Made by a program: the position numbers and the translations under genes. The notes below the pieces were generated by a model. The model worked only from the letters and a program-made list of their open reading frames with translations, was not told the origin of the DNA and did no database searches. This document shows, piece by piece, positions 48,986 to 57,400 of a stretch of 64,000 bases of DNA (positions are counted from its first letter, which is position 1; every line of letters starts with the position of its first letter). This DNA is from Minicystis rosea (GTDB taxonomy: Bacteria > Myxococcota_A > Polyangia > Polyangiales > Polyangiaceae): positions 4,881,573 to 4,945,572 of the forward strand of contig CP016211.1 in the NCBI GenBank assembly GCA_001931535.1, read 5' to 3'.

Positions 48986-49915
48986 TCAGGCGAAGTAGTG
49001 TCCTTCCTCGAGATCGGGGATGAGCCCCGGACGGGTAGGCTGCCATCCGAGGAGGTCGCGCGTGATCTTTGCCGAGGCGGGACCATCGAATCCCCAGAAG
49101 GCCCCGAGGAAGCCGAGGTAATCGCCGGCCTTCGCTGCGGTGACGGAGAGGGCAGGAACGCCGAGGCGGGCAGCGAAGATTTCGGCGATCGCGCGGATCG
49201 GCACCCCCTCGTCGCCGACCGCGTGCAACACGGAGCCTGCAGGTGCGGACTCGAGCGCGAGCCGGAACAGGCGCGCGGCGTCGTCGCGGTGGACCGACGG
49301 CCAGCGATTGGCCCCGTCGCCGACGTAGGCTGCGGCGCCCTTCTCTCGCGCGAAGCGGATCGCTGCGGGGATGAACCCATTGTCGCCCTTGCCGTGCGTC
49401 GCCGGCGGGAGCCGCACGACGGACGAGCGAACGTTTCGGTTGGCGAGCGCGAGCGTGTAATGGGCGTTGGCGATTCGGCTCTTGGCGCCGCTGATGGGGA
49501 CTTCTCCAATGGCCGCTTGTCGCTCATCGCGCTCGGTCGCAACGACGCCGGGCGGGAGCCCGAGCACGCCGAGGATACCAGAGGCGATGACGAAGGGCTT
49601 GCCGCTACCGGCGAGCGCCTCGCCGAGGGTTTCGATCGCCCGGCGGTCGGCCTCGGTGGCGCCGGCAAAGTCACCGGAGAAGGCGATATCGTGCTTGAAC
49701 GCGAGGTGGATGACGCCATCGGACGACGACGCGGCGTCGCGCAAGGTGTCGAGATCGTCGAGCGAGCCCGAGCGAACCTCGGCTCCCACGGTGCGCAGGG
49801 CCTGGGCCGCAGCGTCGGAGCGGGCGAGCCCGACGACTTCGTGGCCCGCAGTGATGAGCTCCGGGACGACGCCGCGACCGATCCAGCCCGACGCTCCAGT
49901 GACGAAAACGCGCAT
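48986..49915 (-). CDS. NAD-dependent epimerase/SDR-family protein
   Basis: A 309-residue atypical short-chain dehydrogenase. N-terminal VFVTGASGWIGRGVV is the TGxxGxxG cofactor loop at ~4-15; GVIHLAFKHD follows at ~68-77. The usual YxxxK is not clear near NAHYTLALAN, so the activity is uncertain. C-terminal sequence ITRDLLGWQPTRPGL is typical of NAD-dependent epimerase/dehydratase family members. It diverges from the TetR gene at 50000 with a shared palindrome between, so it is the likely repression target. Confidence 0.87.
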   Translation of the reverse strand: MRVFVTGASGWIGRGVVPELITAGHEVVGLARSDAAAQALRTVGAEVRSGSLDDLDTLRDAASSSDGVIHLAFKHDIAFSGDFAGATEADRRAIETLGEALAGSGKPFVIASGILGVLGLPPGVVATERDERQAAIGEVPISGAKSRIANAHYTLALANRNVRSSVVRLPPATHGKGDNGFIPAAIRFAREKGAAAYVGDGANRWPSVHRDDAARLFRLALESAPAGSVLHAVGDEGVPIRAIAEIFAARLGVPALSVTAAKAGDYLGFLGAFWGFDGPASAKITRDLLGWQPTRPGLIPDLEEGHYFA

Positions 49916-49979
49916 GGAAAGACCTCCAGGATGTTTTGCCGAGCGGGTCGAATCGACCCTTGATGTCGGCGGCCATTTA

Positions 49980-50001
49980 ATTGTACGATCGTTCTAACAA
50001 T
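49980..50001. promoter_or_regulatory. TetR-type operator between epimerase and TetR genes
   Basis: A 22-base imperfect palindrome with ATTGT / ACAAT arms and a central ACGATCGT. It lies in the divergent spacer and touches the TetR start codon, fitting autorepression. Confidence 0.6.
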
Positions 50002-50629
50002 GTCAAGCCGAGGCAAACAGAGAGAAGCGGCGACGGCGGGGCGCCCCGTGGACCATGAGCGGCGCGCGGAGCTGCTCGATGCGGTGGTCGACTACACGGT
50101 CGAGCACGGGTTCTCCGACTTGTCGTGGCGGCCCGTCGCCGCCGCGCTCGGCGTTTCGCCCACGTCGCTGGTGCATCGCTTCGGCGCCAAAGAACAGATG
50201 CTCGAGGCCATCCTCGGGCGTTTGCGGGAACGTATGCTCGAGGCCACGCGTGAGGCGCTCGGCGAGCAACACGACTTGGCGACGGCGGCGCGCGCGGCGT
50301 GGACACTGACCTCCGACCCGCGACGCGGGGCTGAGCTCAGACTCTTCTTCGCGGTCTACGGGCGCGCGCTCCAGGCGCCGCAGCAGTTCGCGGACTTCCT
50401 CGAGCACGTCGTGGCCGACTGGATGATCGCGCTCTGCCACGCGCAAGGACCGGACACTGCCCCGGCGACGGCGAAGCGCAGGGCCACGCTGGTGATCGCG
50501 ACGATTCGCGGGCTGGTGCTCGATCTCCTCGCCACCGGTGACCGAGACCGGGTCCAGGACGCCGCCGAGAGCTTCCTCGCCGCTCTCGAGCCCGATGCGC
50601 CGAGGCGCTCTCCAATCAAGAAGCGGTGA
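50000..50629 (+). CDS. TetR-family transcriptional regulator
   Basis: A 209-residue protein. The N-terminal HTH is at ~20-70 (RAELLDAVVDYTVEHGFSDL, then WRPVAAALGVSPTSLVHRFGAKEQML), followed by a helical ligand-binding domain and a basic tail. It starts within a palindromic operator and diverges from the epimerase gene, which it probably represses along with itself. The ligand is unknown. Confidence 0.93.
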   Translation: MSSRGKQREAATAGRPVDHERRAELLDAVVDYTVEHGFSDLSWRPVAAALGVSPTSLVHRFGAKEQMLEAILGRLRERMLEATREALGEQHDLATAARAAWTLTSDPRRGAELRLFFAVYGRALQAPQQFADFLEHVVADWMIALCHAQGPDTAPATAKRRATLVIATIRGLVLDLLATGDRDRVQDAAESFLAALEPDAPRRSPIKKR

Positions 50630-50659
50630 TGCGAGCGAGGATTGAACAGTGGACAGTCG

Positions 50660-51463
50660 CTAAGCCAGCTCACGCAGGAACGACACGACCACCTCTCCCA
50701 AGCGCTCGGGTTGCTCGAACGGAAGGCCGTGACCGGCGTCCTGGACCTGTTCGATGCGCATGCGTGGGTTGAGGCTGCGCAGCTCCGTGGCCATCTCGAG
50801 CGTGACGACGGGGCTGGTGTCGCCAATCACGAGTAGGCTCGGGACGTCCATCGCGCTCACCACATTGCGGTAATCGGGATTGGGCGGCGTGAGCACGTCG
50901 AAGGCGCCCATGCAGGTTTTCAGTCTGGCCTCGGCTTGGAGCTCGACGATCTCGGTCGAGCGACGCGGGTGCCGGGCTCGGGCCTGCGCGATGAGGTCAG
51001 ACTTCTGAAGACCGAGAGCCCGGCGGTGTTGATCGGCGACGTCGCTGTCGTGCACCTCGCGCTGGCGCTCGGGGCTCAAGAACGTCGGGTCGACGAGGAT
51101 GAGGCCGCGGAGGATCACCGCACCTCGACTCGCCACCACCGCGGCGGTCATGCCGCCCATCGAGTGCCCGAGCAGAAACGGACGAGAGAGCGAAAGGCCG
51201 CGAATGAGGCCCACGACGTCGCTCGCGTGATCGTCGTAGAGATACCCGCGGTGCGGCGCGCTCGAACCGCCGTGCCCTCTTGCGTCGGGCATGACGACGT
51301 CGAATTCGCTCTCGAGCGCGCGCGCCAGGGGAGACCAGCAGGCGCCCTTCCCCATCAACCCATGGAGCAGAACGACGGGAGGTTTGGCGCCTCCGGTTCG
51401 GATGTAGTGGATGCTGATGCCATTCGTTTCGCAGACTCCACGGCTCCACGTCGTCATCGGCAT
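50660..51463 (-). CDS. Alpha/beta-fold hydrolase
   Basis: 267 residues from the start at 51463 (MPMTTWSRG); a longer upstream start is in frame. Features of the fold are in order: the oxyanion LLHGLMGKG, the nucleophile elbow GHSMGGM with the catalytic Ser, a likely acid in VIGDTSP and the His in DAGHGLPFEQPERL. Substrate unknown; esterase or C-C hydrolase-type. It is convergent with the TetR gene at 50000 and precedes the MpaB-like gene on the same strand. Confidence 0.92.
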   Translation of the reverse strand: MPMTTWSRGVCETNGISIHYIRTGGAKPPVVLLHGLMGKGACWSPLARALESEFDVVMPDARGHGGSSAPHRGYLYDDHASDVVGLIRGLSLSRPFLLGHSMGGMTAAVVASRGAVILRGLILVDPTFLSPERQREVHDSDVADQHRRALGLQKSDLIAQARARHPRRSTEIVELQAEARLKTCMGAFDVLTPPNPDYRNVVSAMDVPSLLVIGDTSPVVTLEMATELRSLNPRMRIEQVQDAGHGLPFEQPERLGEVVVSFLRELA

Positions 51464-51681
51464 CTCCGCGACGGAACCTACTCGTCGCCACCTCCGTCGC
51501 GCCAGGAGATTCCGGCGCCGCGGTCGAGATGCGCGCGTGACCTTCAGCGCCACCGCCGCCATGAGCTACGACGCTCGCTCGAAGGATGAAGAATCCGTGC
51601 TCTTGTCGACTTACGGTGCCGTCGACACGTGGCGATGCGCCGCCATCTGGTCGCGCCGGCGATGGCTCCTTCGAAGCGTCC

Positions 51682-52590
51682 TCAGGCGCTCCTCTCCCTG
51701 TCCTGCTGATCGAAGAGCTTGATGATCTTCTTCGGGCCGAGCCGCGTGCGGTCGTAGCCGTTCGGGTACGTGGGATACGTGTTGAGCCACGGCATCTCCG
51801 ATGCGCTCGCGTGCTCGAAGGGGTTCACGTGGCGTGAGGTCCTGCACCAGAGGCGCGCGAGCGCGCGGACACCGATGCGGAGCGGGGCGACCGGCGCGCG
51901 CAGGCCGAGCGCGGAGCACGCTGTGGGGTCGTCGAAGAGCACGACCGCGATGCCCTCGAGCGAAGGAGCGACCCAAGGCGGCGCCAACGTGCCCACGGCG
52001 CGGAGGAAGCCGCGCGCGACGGCCTCGTTCTCGGGTGCATAGCGCTGGTGGGCGCGCTCGTACGCGCGTCGCCACGCGAAGAACTCGGCGTAGCTCTGGG
52101 GGATGCCCGGAATCTTCATCGCCTCGCCGAGGCACTTCGCGGACGCGAAGAGCGCGCGCTTCTCGTGCATGGTGAACGGGCGGTGGCCGTGCTTCTCCAC
52201 GAAGAGCACGGGATCGAAGATGAACGTGCTCAGCACGTACAGGAAGTCGTCGGCCGCGATCTTGTAGAGCGAATGGATCCGGTTGAGGTGCTCCACCGTC
52301 TGCCGCCCTTCGGGCGTGTCGAGGCCGTTCTGGTGGATTTCGTTGAGGATCGCGCGCGTGTCGTCGAGCCGGCGCTCGCCTTCGTCCTCGTATTGGCGCG
52401 TCCCGTGGAGGACGCGGCTGATCGAAGGGATGGTGAACGTGCGGAGCTGCGCGAGCTCGAGCGCGACCAGCATCTCGAGCGGGAATACGTGGTCGGAGAG
52501 GAGCTGCACGATCTCGCGATGGCTCTCGTCCGGATCGAGGCGCGCGATCTCGTCGTCCCAACGCCGCGTCCTTCGCGCCAACGCCGTCAT
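51682..52590 (-). CDS. Oxygenase MpaB-like (DUF2236) protein
   Basis: 302 residues from ATG 52590 (GTG 52596 possible). Conserved stretches of the family are seen: LDPDESHREIVQLL near the start, FTIPSISRVL, YVLSTFIFDPVLFVEKHG, then FTMHEKRALFASAKCLGEAM and SYAEFFAWRRAYE. MpaB-type enzymes are heme or metal oxygenases that cleave C=C bonds of lipids or polyisoprenes; the metal-ligand His cannot be assigned surely. It diverges from a TetR gene with two perfect palindromes between, so it is probably repressed by it. Confidence 0.85.
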   Translation of the reverse strand: MTALARRTRRWDDEIARLDPDESHREIVQLLSDHVFPLEMLVALELAQLRTFTIPSISRVLHGTRQYEDEGERRLDDTRAILNEIHQNGLDTPEGRQTVEHLNRIHSLYKIAADDFLYVLSTFIFDPVLFVEKHGHRPFTMHEKRALFASAKCLGEAMKIPGIPQSYAEFFAWRRAYERAHQRYAPENEAVARGFLRAVGTLAPPWVAPSLEGIAVVLFDDPTACSALGLRAPVAPLRIGVRALARLWCRTSRHVNPFEHASASEMPWLNTYPTYPNGYDRTRLGPKKIIKLFDQQDRERSA

Positions 52591-52768
52591 CGTCACTCTC
52601 CCTTCACCGAGACCGTCGAGAGCGCCATGGGGACGACCGCACGCCGCGCCCAACCGTGGACGACGACAATCCGCGTCGAGGCGGAAGCGCGATGGGTCAC
52701 CTCCACGGTCGATCCCGCTGCCAATGCAGCGAGCGACATGCGCAGGCATCCTCGCGCCGAAACGATCT

Positions 52769-52784
52769 GATGGCACGTGCCATC
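52769..52784. promoter_or_regulatory. Palindromic operator 1 (TetR type)
   Basis: GATGGCACGTGCCATC is a perfect 16-base palindrome in the divergent spacer between the MpaB-like gene and the TetR gene. Confidence 0.75.
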
Positions 52785-52823
52785 TCTGATACGGTCCACG
52801 TCGACTCCGGTCAATGGAAATCT

Positions 52824-52839
52824 GATGGCATCCGCCATC
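52824..52839. promoter_or_regulatory. Palindromic operator 2 (TetR type)
   Basis: GATGGCATCCGCCATC repeats operator 1 with an altered centre, 55 bases on, giving paired half sites GATGGC / GCCATC. It lies 22 bases before the TetR start. Confidence 0.75.
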
Positions 52840-52861
52840 ACAATGCACGAGGGGTGAACCA

Positions 52862-53665
52862 TTGGGCGCGAAGGTTCGTGCGAGCACGTACGGCGGCAGG
52901 AGCACCGAGGAGCGGCAGGCGGAGCGGCGCACCCGCCTCATCGAAGCCGCGCTCGACATTTGGGGTGAAGAGGGCTGGGCCGCCGTCACCATGCGCCGCG
53001 TCTGCACGCGCGCCGGCCTCATCGATCGATACTTCTACGAGAGCTTCTCCGATCGCGACGCGCTGCTCGTCGCGGTGTGGGACGAGCTCAGGGACGGCGC
53101 ATCGGAGCTCATCCGGCAGGCCGTCGCGGAGACGGCGGCGCAGCCTCCCGCGGCGCAGATCCGCACCGCGATCGGGGCCGTCGTCCGCGCGGCGATGGTC
53201 GATCCCAAACGAGCCCACATCGCTTTCGGCGATCACGCCGGCAGCGAGGTGCTCGCCTATCGGAGGCGCGATTCGCTCCAGAAGCTCACGGACCTCATGG
53301 TCGAGATCTACCACCCTTCCTTTCGACCAGACGTCGACGAGCGCGCGCTCCGCATGACGCTGGTGATGGCCATCGGCGGCCTCGACGAGCTCATGACTGC
53401 GTGGCACGCGGGCCTCGTCGAGGGCAGCGTCGACGACGTCATCGAGCACGCCGCCACCGTCGCCGCCTTGCTCATCCACAAGTATCTCGATCCGCGAATG
53501 CAGCCCTCGGCGCCCGATCCCGGGCCCCGGAAGAAGAGAGAGCGCGAGCCGACCGAAGACAAGAATGCGGCCCGACCGCGCGCAGACATGACGGCCGCCA
53601 ACACACCACGAAAGCCGCGGGCGGGAGCGCGGGGGAACGTCAAAAAGGCCGCAAAGAAGCGCTAG
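52862..53665 (+). CDS. TetR-family transcriptional regulator with basic C-terminal tail
   Basis: A 267-residue protein from TTG 52862. The HTH is at ~20-65 (TRLIEAALDIWGEEGWAAVT, then RRVCTRAGLIDRYFYESFSDRDALL). The ligand domain ends near 220 and is followed by a ~45-residue Lys/Arg/Pro-rich tail (KKREREPTEDKN and KKAAKKR), unusual for the family and perhaps an extra DNA-binding extension. Two matching palindromes lie just upstream, so autorepression and control of the divergent MpaB-like gene are likely. Confidence 0.92.
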   Translation: MGAKVRASTYGGRSTEERQAERRTRLIEAALDIWGEEGWAAVTMRRVCTRAGLIDRYFYESFSDRDALLVAVWDELRDGASELIRQAVAETAAQPPAAQIRTAIGAVVRAAMVDPKRAHIAFGDHAGSEVLAYRRRDSLQKLTDLMVEIYHPSFRPDVDERALRMTLVMAIGGLDELMTAWHAGLVEGSVDDVIEHAATVAALLIHKYLDPRMQPSAPDPGPRKKREREPTEDKNAARPRADMTAANTPRKPRAGARGNVKKAAKKR

Positions 53666-53809
53666 TCACCACGTAGGAACGCCATGGATTTGGGTCGCGA
53701 GGAGCGCCGCGCATGCTGAGCTGGAATCACGATGGCGCCGGCGAGGAATGACCACCTTTGGGTGCATCCATGTTGCGACCGCGGGCGGCGCAGCGCGATA
53801 TTGTATCTC

Positions 53810-54385
53810 ATGACACACGCGCACCGCGCGCTCTCGCTCGTGGCGCTCGCGGGCTGCGGTGCGCCTCCCCCGGCCGAACAGCCTGCAACGATCTCGACCG
53901 CGACGGCATCGGTCGCGTCGATCGCACCCATCGAGTCGCCGGCTCCGCCGCCCATCGTCGCACCTGCAGCGCCGCCCGTCGCAGCGGCGCCGCAGACCGT
54001 GGCCGTGGCGGAGCCGCCCGCTGCGAGCGCATCGGCGTCGCCGCGTGCGAGCGCAGGAGCGACGAGGCTCATCCCGCCTCACATGGTCCACGGGCGCCTT
54101 GCTCCCGAGATCATCCAACGCGTCGTCCGAGAGAATTTCGGCCGCTTCCGCCTCTGCTACGAGAACAACCTCCGCAACTCGCCGAACCTGCAAGGACGCG
54201 TGGCTGTTCGCTTCGTCATCGAGGTGAATGGCAAGGTCCGCAAATCCGAGAACGCAGGCTCGGACATGCCCGACAGCGAGACGGTCGCGTGTGTGGTGAA
54301 GGCGTTCCGCGAGCTCACGTTCCCGCCGCCGGACGGCGGCACGGTGACGGTGACGTATCCAGTGATGTTCGCGCCGGGAGGGTGA
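53810..54385 (+). CDS. Lipoprotein with AgmX/PglI-type C-terminal domain
   Basis: A 191-residue protein from ATG 53810. LSLVALAGCGAP is a lipoprotein signal. A ~80-residue Ala/Pro/Thr linker follows, then the conserved C-terminal domain: APEIIQRVVRENFGRFRLCYENNL, LQGRVAVRFVIEVNGKV, CVVKAFRELTFPPPDGGTVTVTYPVMF. This AgmX/PglI domain is a hallmark of myxobacterial gliding and envelope proteins, related to TonB-type C-termini. It probably lies in the periplasm. The hairpin at 54471 ends the transcript. Confidence 0.9.
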   Translation: MTHAHRALSLVALAGCGAPPPAEQPATISTATASVASIAPIESPAPPPIVAPAAPPVAAAPQTVAVAEPPAASASASPRASAGATRLIPPHMVHGRLAPEIIQRVVRENFGRFRLCYENNLRNSPNLQGRVAVRFVIEVNGKVRKSENAGSDMPDSETVACVVKAFRELTFPPPDGGTVTVTYPVMFAPGG

Positions 54386-54470
54386 CGATGTGACCGACGA
54401 AGCTGCTGCATCGGGATCGCTCGAAGGACGCGAGCCATGCGCGTCACATCTCGAGCCGCGAGCAGTGTAA

Positions 54471-54502
54471 AGGCCCCTTCCTCCGAGAAGAGGTGAGGGC
54501 CT
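54471..54502. terminator. Bidirectional terminator between the AgmX-type and NUDIX genes
   Basis: Arms AGGCCCC..CTTCCTC and GAGG..GAGGGCCT form a hairpin around CGAGAA. The two genes converge here; its shape repeats the lon terminator. Confidence 0.7.
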
Positions 54503-54899
54503 ATTCGATCGATCCGTTGGCCGCGAGCCAATCCAAGATGATCTTTGTCACGGCCGAAGCGCGCACGACGTCGGCGTGGCTCAACCACCGAAGCTCTTCG
54601 ATCTCGGCGGCGGGCACCGGCTCTCCGCGGAAGTCGGCCTCGTAACACGTCATCTTGACCTGCGTCCCTTCGGGCTTGCCGTCGGCCTGCGCGCGGAACG
54701 TGTGGATGTAGCGGAGGCTGCCCGGCACGAGATCGATGGAGAGCTCTTCTTTGATCTCCCTCGTCAGCGCGGCCTCATCGCTCTCCCCCGGCTCTCGCTT
54801 GCCGCCGGGCAGGTAATAGGTGCTCTTGCCGCGGGACCGCGCGCCGAGGAGGCGCTTGTCCCGAATGTGAATCCAAGCGAGCTTGTCGATTTCGTTCAT
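54501..54899 (-). CDS. NUDIX hydrolase
   Basis: A 132-residue protein from the ATG at 54899. The NUDIX box GGKREPGESDEAALTREIKEELSI (here in two parts, G5-E-x7-REIxEE) lies at ~32-55 with all metal-binding Glu residues. The family cleaves nucleoside diphosphates linked to another group. Substrate unknown; the short length and RYIHTFRAQ suggest a MutT-like or ADP-ribose/NTP-type enzyme. Confidence 0.93.
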   Translation of the reverse strand: MNEIDKLAWIHIRDKRLLGARSRGKSTYYLPGGKREPGESDEAALTREIKEELSIDLVPGSLRYIHTFRAQADGKPEGTQVKMTCYEADFRGEPVPAAEIEELRWLSHADVVRASAVTKIILDWLAANGSIE

Positions 54900-55105
54900 C
54901 GTGCGGATTTCGTGGCGAGCTCGAGGTCGTGTCCCGCGAGGCCGAAGCGTGGTGGCCGGCGAGACCGAAGCCATAGCGCCGATCACCCATTTCGCAACGA
55001 GGACGAGGTCGCTCGCGAGCAGCGCGTGAATGGCGGGAGGGACTGCGAGGGCGTCGATCGTCCACGACGCGAACGAGAGAGCGCCCTCGTTCACGGGCGA
55101 GGAGA

Positions 55106-55444
55106 CTAGCCACCATCCAGCGCGGAGGGAGCGTCCTCGAGTTGGGCCGCGTCCAGATCGTCGGGAGCATCGTCGGTCTCGCTCGCGTCGAGATCGTCGG
55201 CTGCATCGTTGGCTCCGGCGTCGGAAGGGAGCTCCGCGTCTCCATCGCTCCATGCACCGCCGTCGTCGGGCGGGAACACGACGCCGCCGTCCGAGCCTCC
55301 AGCGCTCGAAGAGGGGGACGTCCCGGTCCCCGAGCTCCCCCATGCGTCTGCGCCTCCGCTCCCGAGCACGTCGATCTGGGTGTTGCACGACGACACCAAG
55401 AGGAGCGCCGGGAGGGCCAGCGCGGGGAGCAACCGCAGATTCAT
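55106..55444 (-). CDS. Small acidic lipoprotein
   Basis: 112 residues from the ATG at 55444: LRLLPALALPALLLVSSCNTQ is a lipoprotein signal, and the rest is a Gly/Ser then Asp/Ala-rich region (e.g. DAGANDAADDLDASE) with no fold expected. It is a typical small myxobacterial lipoprotein. It diverges from the ECF operon. Confidence 0.75.
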   Translation of the reverse strand: MNLRLLPALALPALLLVSSCNTQIDVLGSGGADAWGSSGTGTSPSSSAGGSDGGVVFPPDDGGAWSDGDAELPSDAGANDAADDLDASETDDAPDDLDAAQLEDAPSALDGG

Positions 55445-55547
55445 GCGGGGAAGAGCCCCGAGCGCCGCGGAGCAGCTCACAAAAGAACGCGCGGCGCGGA
55501 AGAGGTGAGCCGTTCTCGCGCGCCCGTGGCTCTGTCTTGCGCACGCC

Positions 55548-56189
55548 ATGCGCTCCCGCCCGGTCCGCGATTCTGCCCCGGCTCTCGCCGCTCCGCTCCG
55601 AGCCGGCGGTGTGCGCGCGCTGCCCTCGGCCGACGCGATCGACGATCGGGAGCTCGTGGCCCGGGCCCAGAGCGGAGACACCTGGGCCGAGGAGAAGCTC
55701 TACCGGCGGTACGTCGGCTACGTGTTCGGGCTGGCGACGCGCCTCCTCCGCAACAGCGTCGAGGCGGAGGACGTCGTGCAGGACACGTTCGCCATCGCGC
55801 TCGAGCAGATCGGCTCGCTCCGCGACGGCGCGGCCGTGCGGGCCTGGCTCGCGCAGATCGCCGTCAGCCAGACCCGGCGCCGCTTCCGCCGCAAGAAGCT
55901 GCTCCGGCTCCTCCATCTCGATTCGAGCGTCGACGACGCCACGCTCGAATCGATCGCCGGCGCCGACATCGGGGCGGAGACGAGAGCGGAGCTCGCGCTG
56001 CTCGATCGCGTGCTCATGAGCCTCGCGAGCGAGCACCGATTGGCATGGATGCTCCGCTATGTCGAAGGCGAGTCCCTCGACGATGTCGCGCGCATCGCGA
56101 GCTGCTCGGTGGCCACGGCGAAGCGGTGGATCGCCGCCGCCGACGCGCGCGTGCGTTTCCACGTCTCCGTGCGGGAGCCGTCCGAATGA
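55548..56189 (+). CDS. ECF-type RNA polymerase sigma factor
   Basis: A 213-residue protein from ATG 55548. Region 2 is at ~35-100 (ELVARAQSGDTWAEEKLYRR, then SVEAEDVVQDTFAIALEQIG); region 4 is near ~150-205 (SEHRLAWMLRYVEGESLDDVARIASCSVATAKRWIAAAD). It has an extra N-terminal ~30 residues. Its stop overlaps the FecR-domain gene (ATGA), so that protein is probably its cognate partner, likely an anti-sigma factor or sensor. Confidence 0.93.
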   Translation: MRSRPVRDSAPALAAPLRAGGVRALPSADAIDDRELVARAQSGDTWAEEKLYRRYVGYVFGLATRLLRNSVEAEDVVQDTFAIALEQIGSLRDGAAVRAWLAQIAVSQTRRRFRRKKLLRLLHLDSSVDDATLESIAGADIGAETRAELALLDRVLMSLASEHRLAWMLRYVEGESLDDVARIASCSVATAKRWIAAADARVRFHVSVREPSE

Positions 56190-57400
56190 GCGATCTCCGC
56201 GCGCCCCTCCGCAGGATCGCCGACGTCCCCATCGACGAGACGACCCTCCAGCACATGTGGCGGGCCATCGGGAAGCGGCGCGCGCACCGCCAGGTGAGCG
56301 CCTCGTTCGGCAAGATCCGCGTCGCCTTCGCGCTCGCGGCCTGCGTCGCGCTCGCGCTCGCGCTGATCGTGCGCTTCGCCGTCCATCGCGACGTCGGCCC
56401 CTTGCACCAAGCTGGCGGCGCGGAGCTCGGCGACATCGACGGATCGGCCTTCCACGCCGGCGCCTCGGCGAGCGCGTCGCGTCGCATCGAGCTCGACGAT
56501 GGATCAAGCCTCGTCGTCGAGGCCGGCACGCGCATGAAGACGCTCTCGAACACCTCGAGCTCGCTGATCACGCTGCTCGAAGGCGGGCGCGTGACGTTCG
56601 ACATCCGGCCGGGCGGCCCGCGCCGCTGGATCATCGAGTGCGGCTTGGCGACGGTCGAGGTCGTCGGCACGCGCTTCACGGTCGATCGCGCGCCCCATCA
56701 CGGCCGCGTCACGGTCGAGCGGGGCGTGGTGCTCGTCCGCGGCGAGCTCGTCAAGGATCGCATCCAGCGGCTCACCGCGGGGGAGTCGCTCGAGATCGAG
56801 GACGGCGCCGCCGAGGCGCCCGCGCCCGCGCCGCCGAGCGCTGTGGCCTCGAGCGCACCGGCCTCGAGCGCCGCGGCGCCGCTCGCCACGAGCACCGTGA
56901 AGGTCACCCCGAGCGCGCCCACCGACGAAGCGCGCGAGCCGTGGCGCGAGCTCGCTCGCAAAGGCGCTTTCAAGGAGGCCTATCGCGCGATCGCGCCGGC
57001 CGGCATCGCGCAGCAGGCCACGACGGCGAGCGTCGACGATCTGCTCCTGCTCGCCGATGTCGCGCGACTCTCCGGCCACTCGATCGAGGCCGTCGCCCCG
57101 CTGATGCGCGTGATGAACGAGAAGAGCGGCGATCCGCGCGCGCCCATGGCGGCGTTCACGCTCGGTCGCGTCCAGCTCGATGCGCTGGGACAGGCTCCTG
57201 CGGCCGCGCAGACCTTCGCGCGCGCCATCGCCATGGGCTTGCCGCAGGGCCTCCGCGAGGACGCCCATGCGCGCGTCGTCGAAGCGCGCGCGCGCGCGGG
57301 AGACTCCGCCGGAGCCCGCGCGGCGGCAGCGGAGTACGAGGCCCGTTATCCCAACGGGGGCCGCCTCGCGGAGGTCCGCGCATGGGCCGAGCGCGAGTAG
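56186..57400 (+). CDS. FecR-domain membrane protein, putative anti-sigma/sensor
   Basis: A 404-residue protein, starting within the sigma gene stop. A short cytoplasmic part (~1-45) precedes one membrane segment at ~48-67 (IRVAFALAACVALALALIV). The FecR domain follows (~100-200: IELDDGSSLVVEAGTRM, LLEGGRVTFDIRP, VVGTRFTVDR, VTVERGVVLV, LTAGESLEI), then a Pro/Ala linker and TPR-like helices (~255-400). FecR-type proteins receive an extracytoplasmic signal and control the ECF factor. It overlaps the downstream gene by 19 bases. Confidence 0.9.
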   Translation: MSDLRAPLRRIADVPIDETTLQHMWRAIGKRRAHRQVSASFGKIRVAFALAACVALALALIVRFAVHRDVGPLHQAGGAELGDIDGSAFHAGASASASRRIELDDGSSLVVEAGTRMKTLSNTSSSLITLLEGGRVTFDIRPGGPRRWIIECGLATVEVVGTRFTVDRAPHHGRVTVERGVVLVRGELVKDRIQRLTAGESLEIEDGAAEAPAPAPPSAVASSAPASSAAAPLATSTVKVTPSAPTDEAREPWRELARKGAFKEAYRAIAPAGIAQQATTASVDDLLLLADVARLSGHSIEAVAPLMRVMNEKSGDPRAPMAAFTLGRVQLDALGQAPAAAQTFARAIAMGLPQGLREDAHARVVEARARAGDSAGARAAAAEYEARYPNGGRLAEVRAWAERE

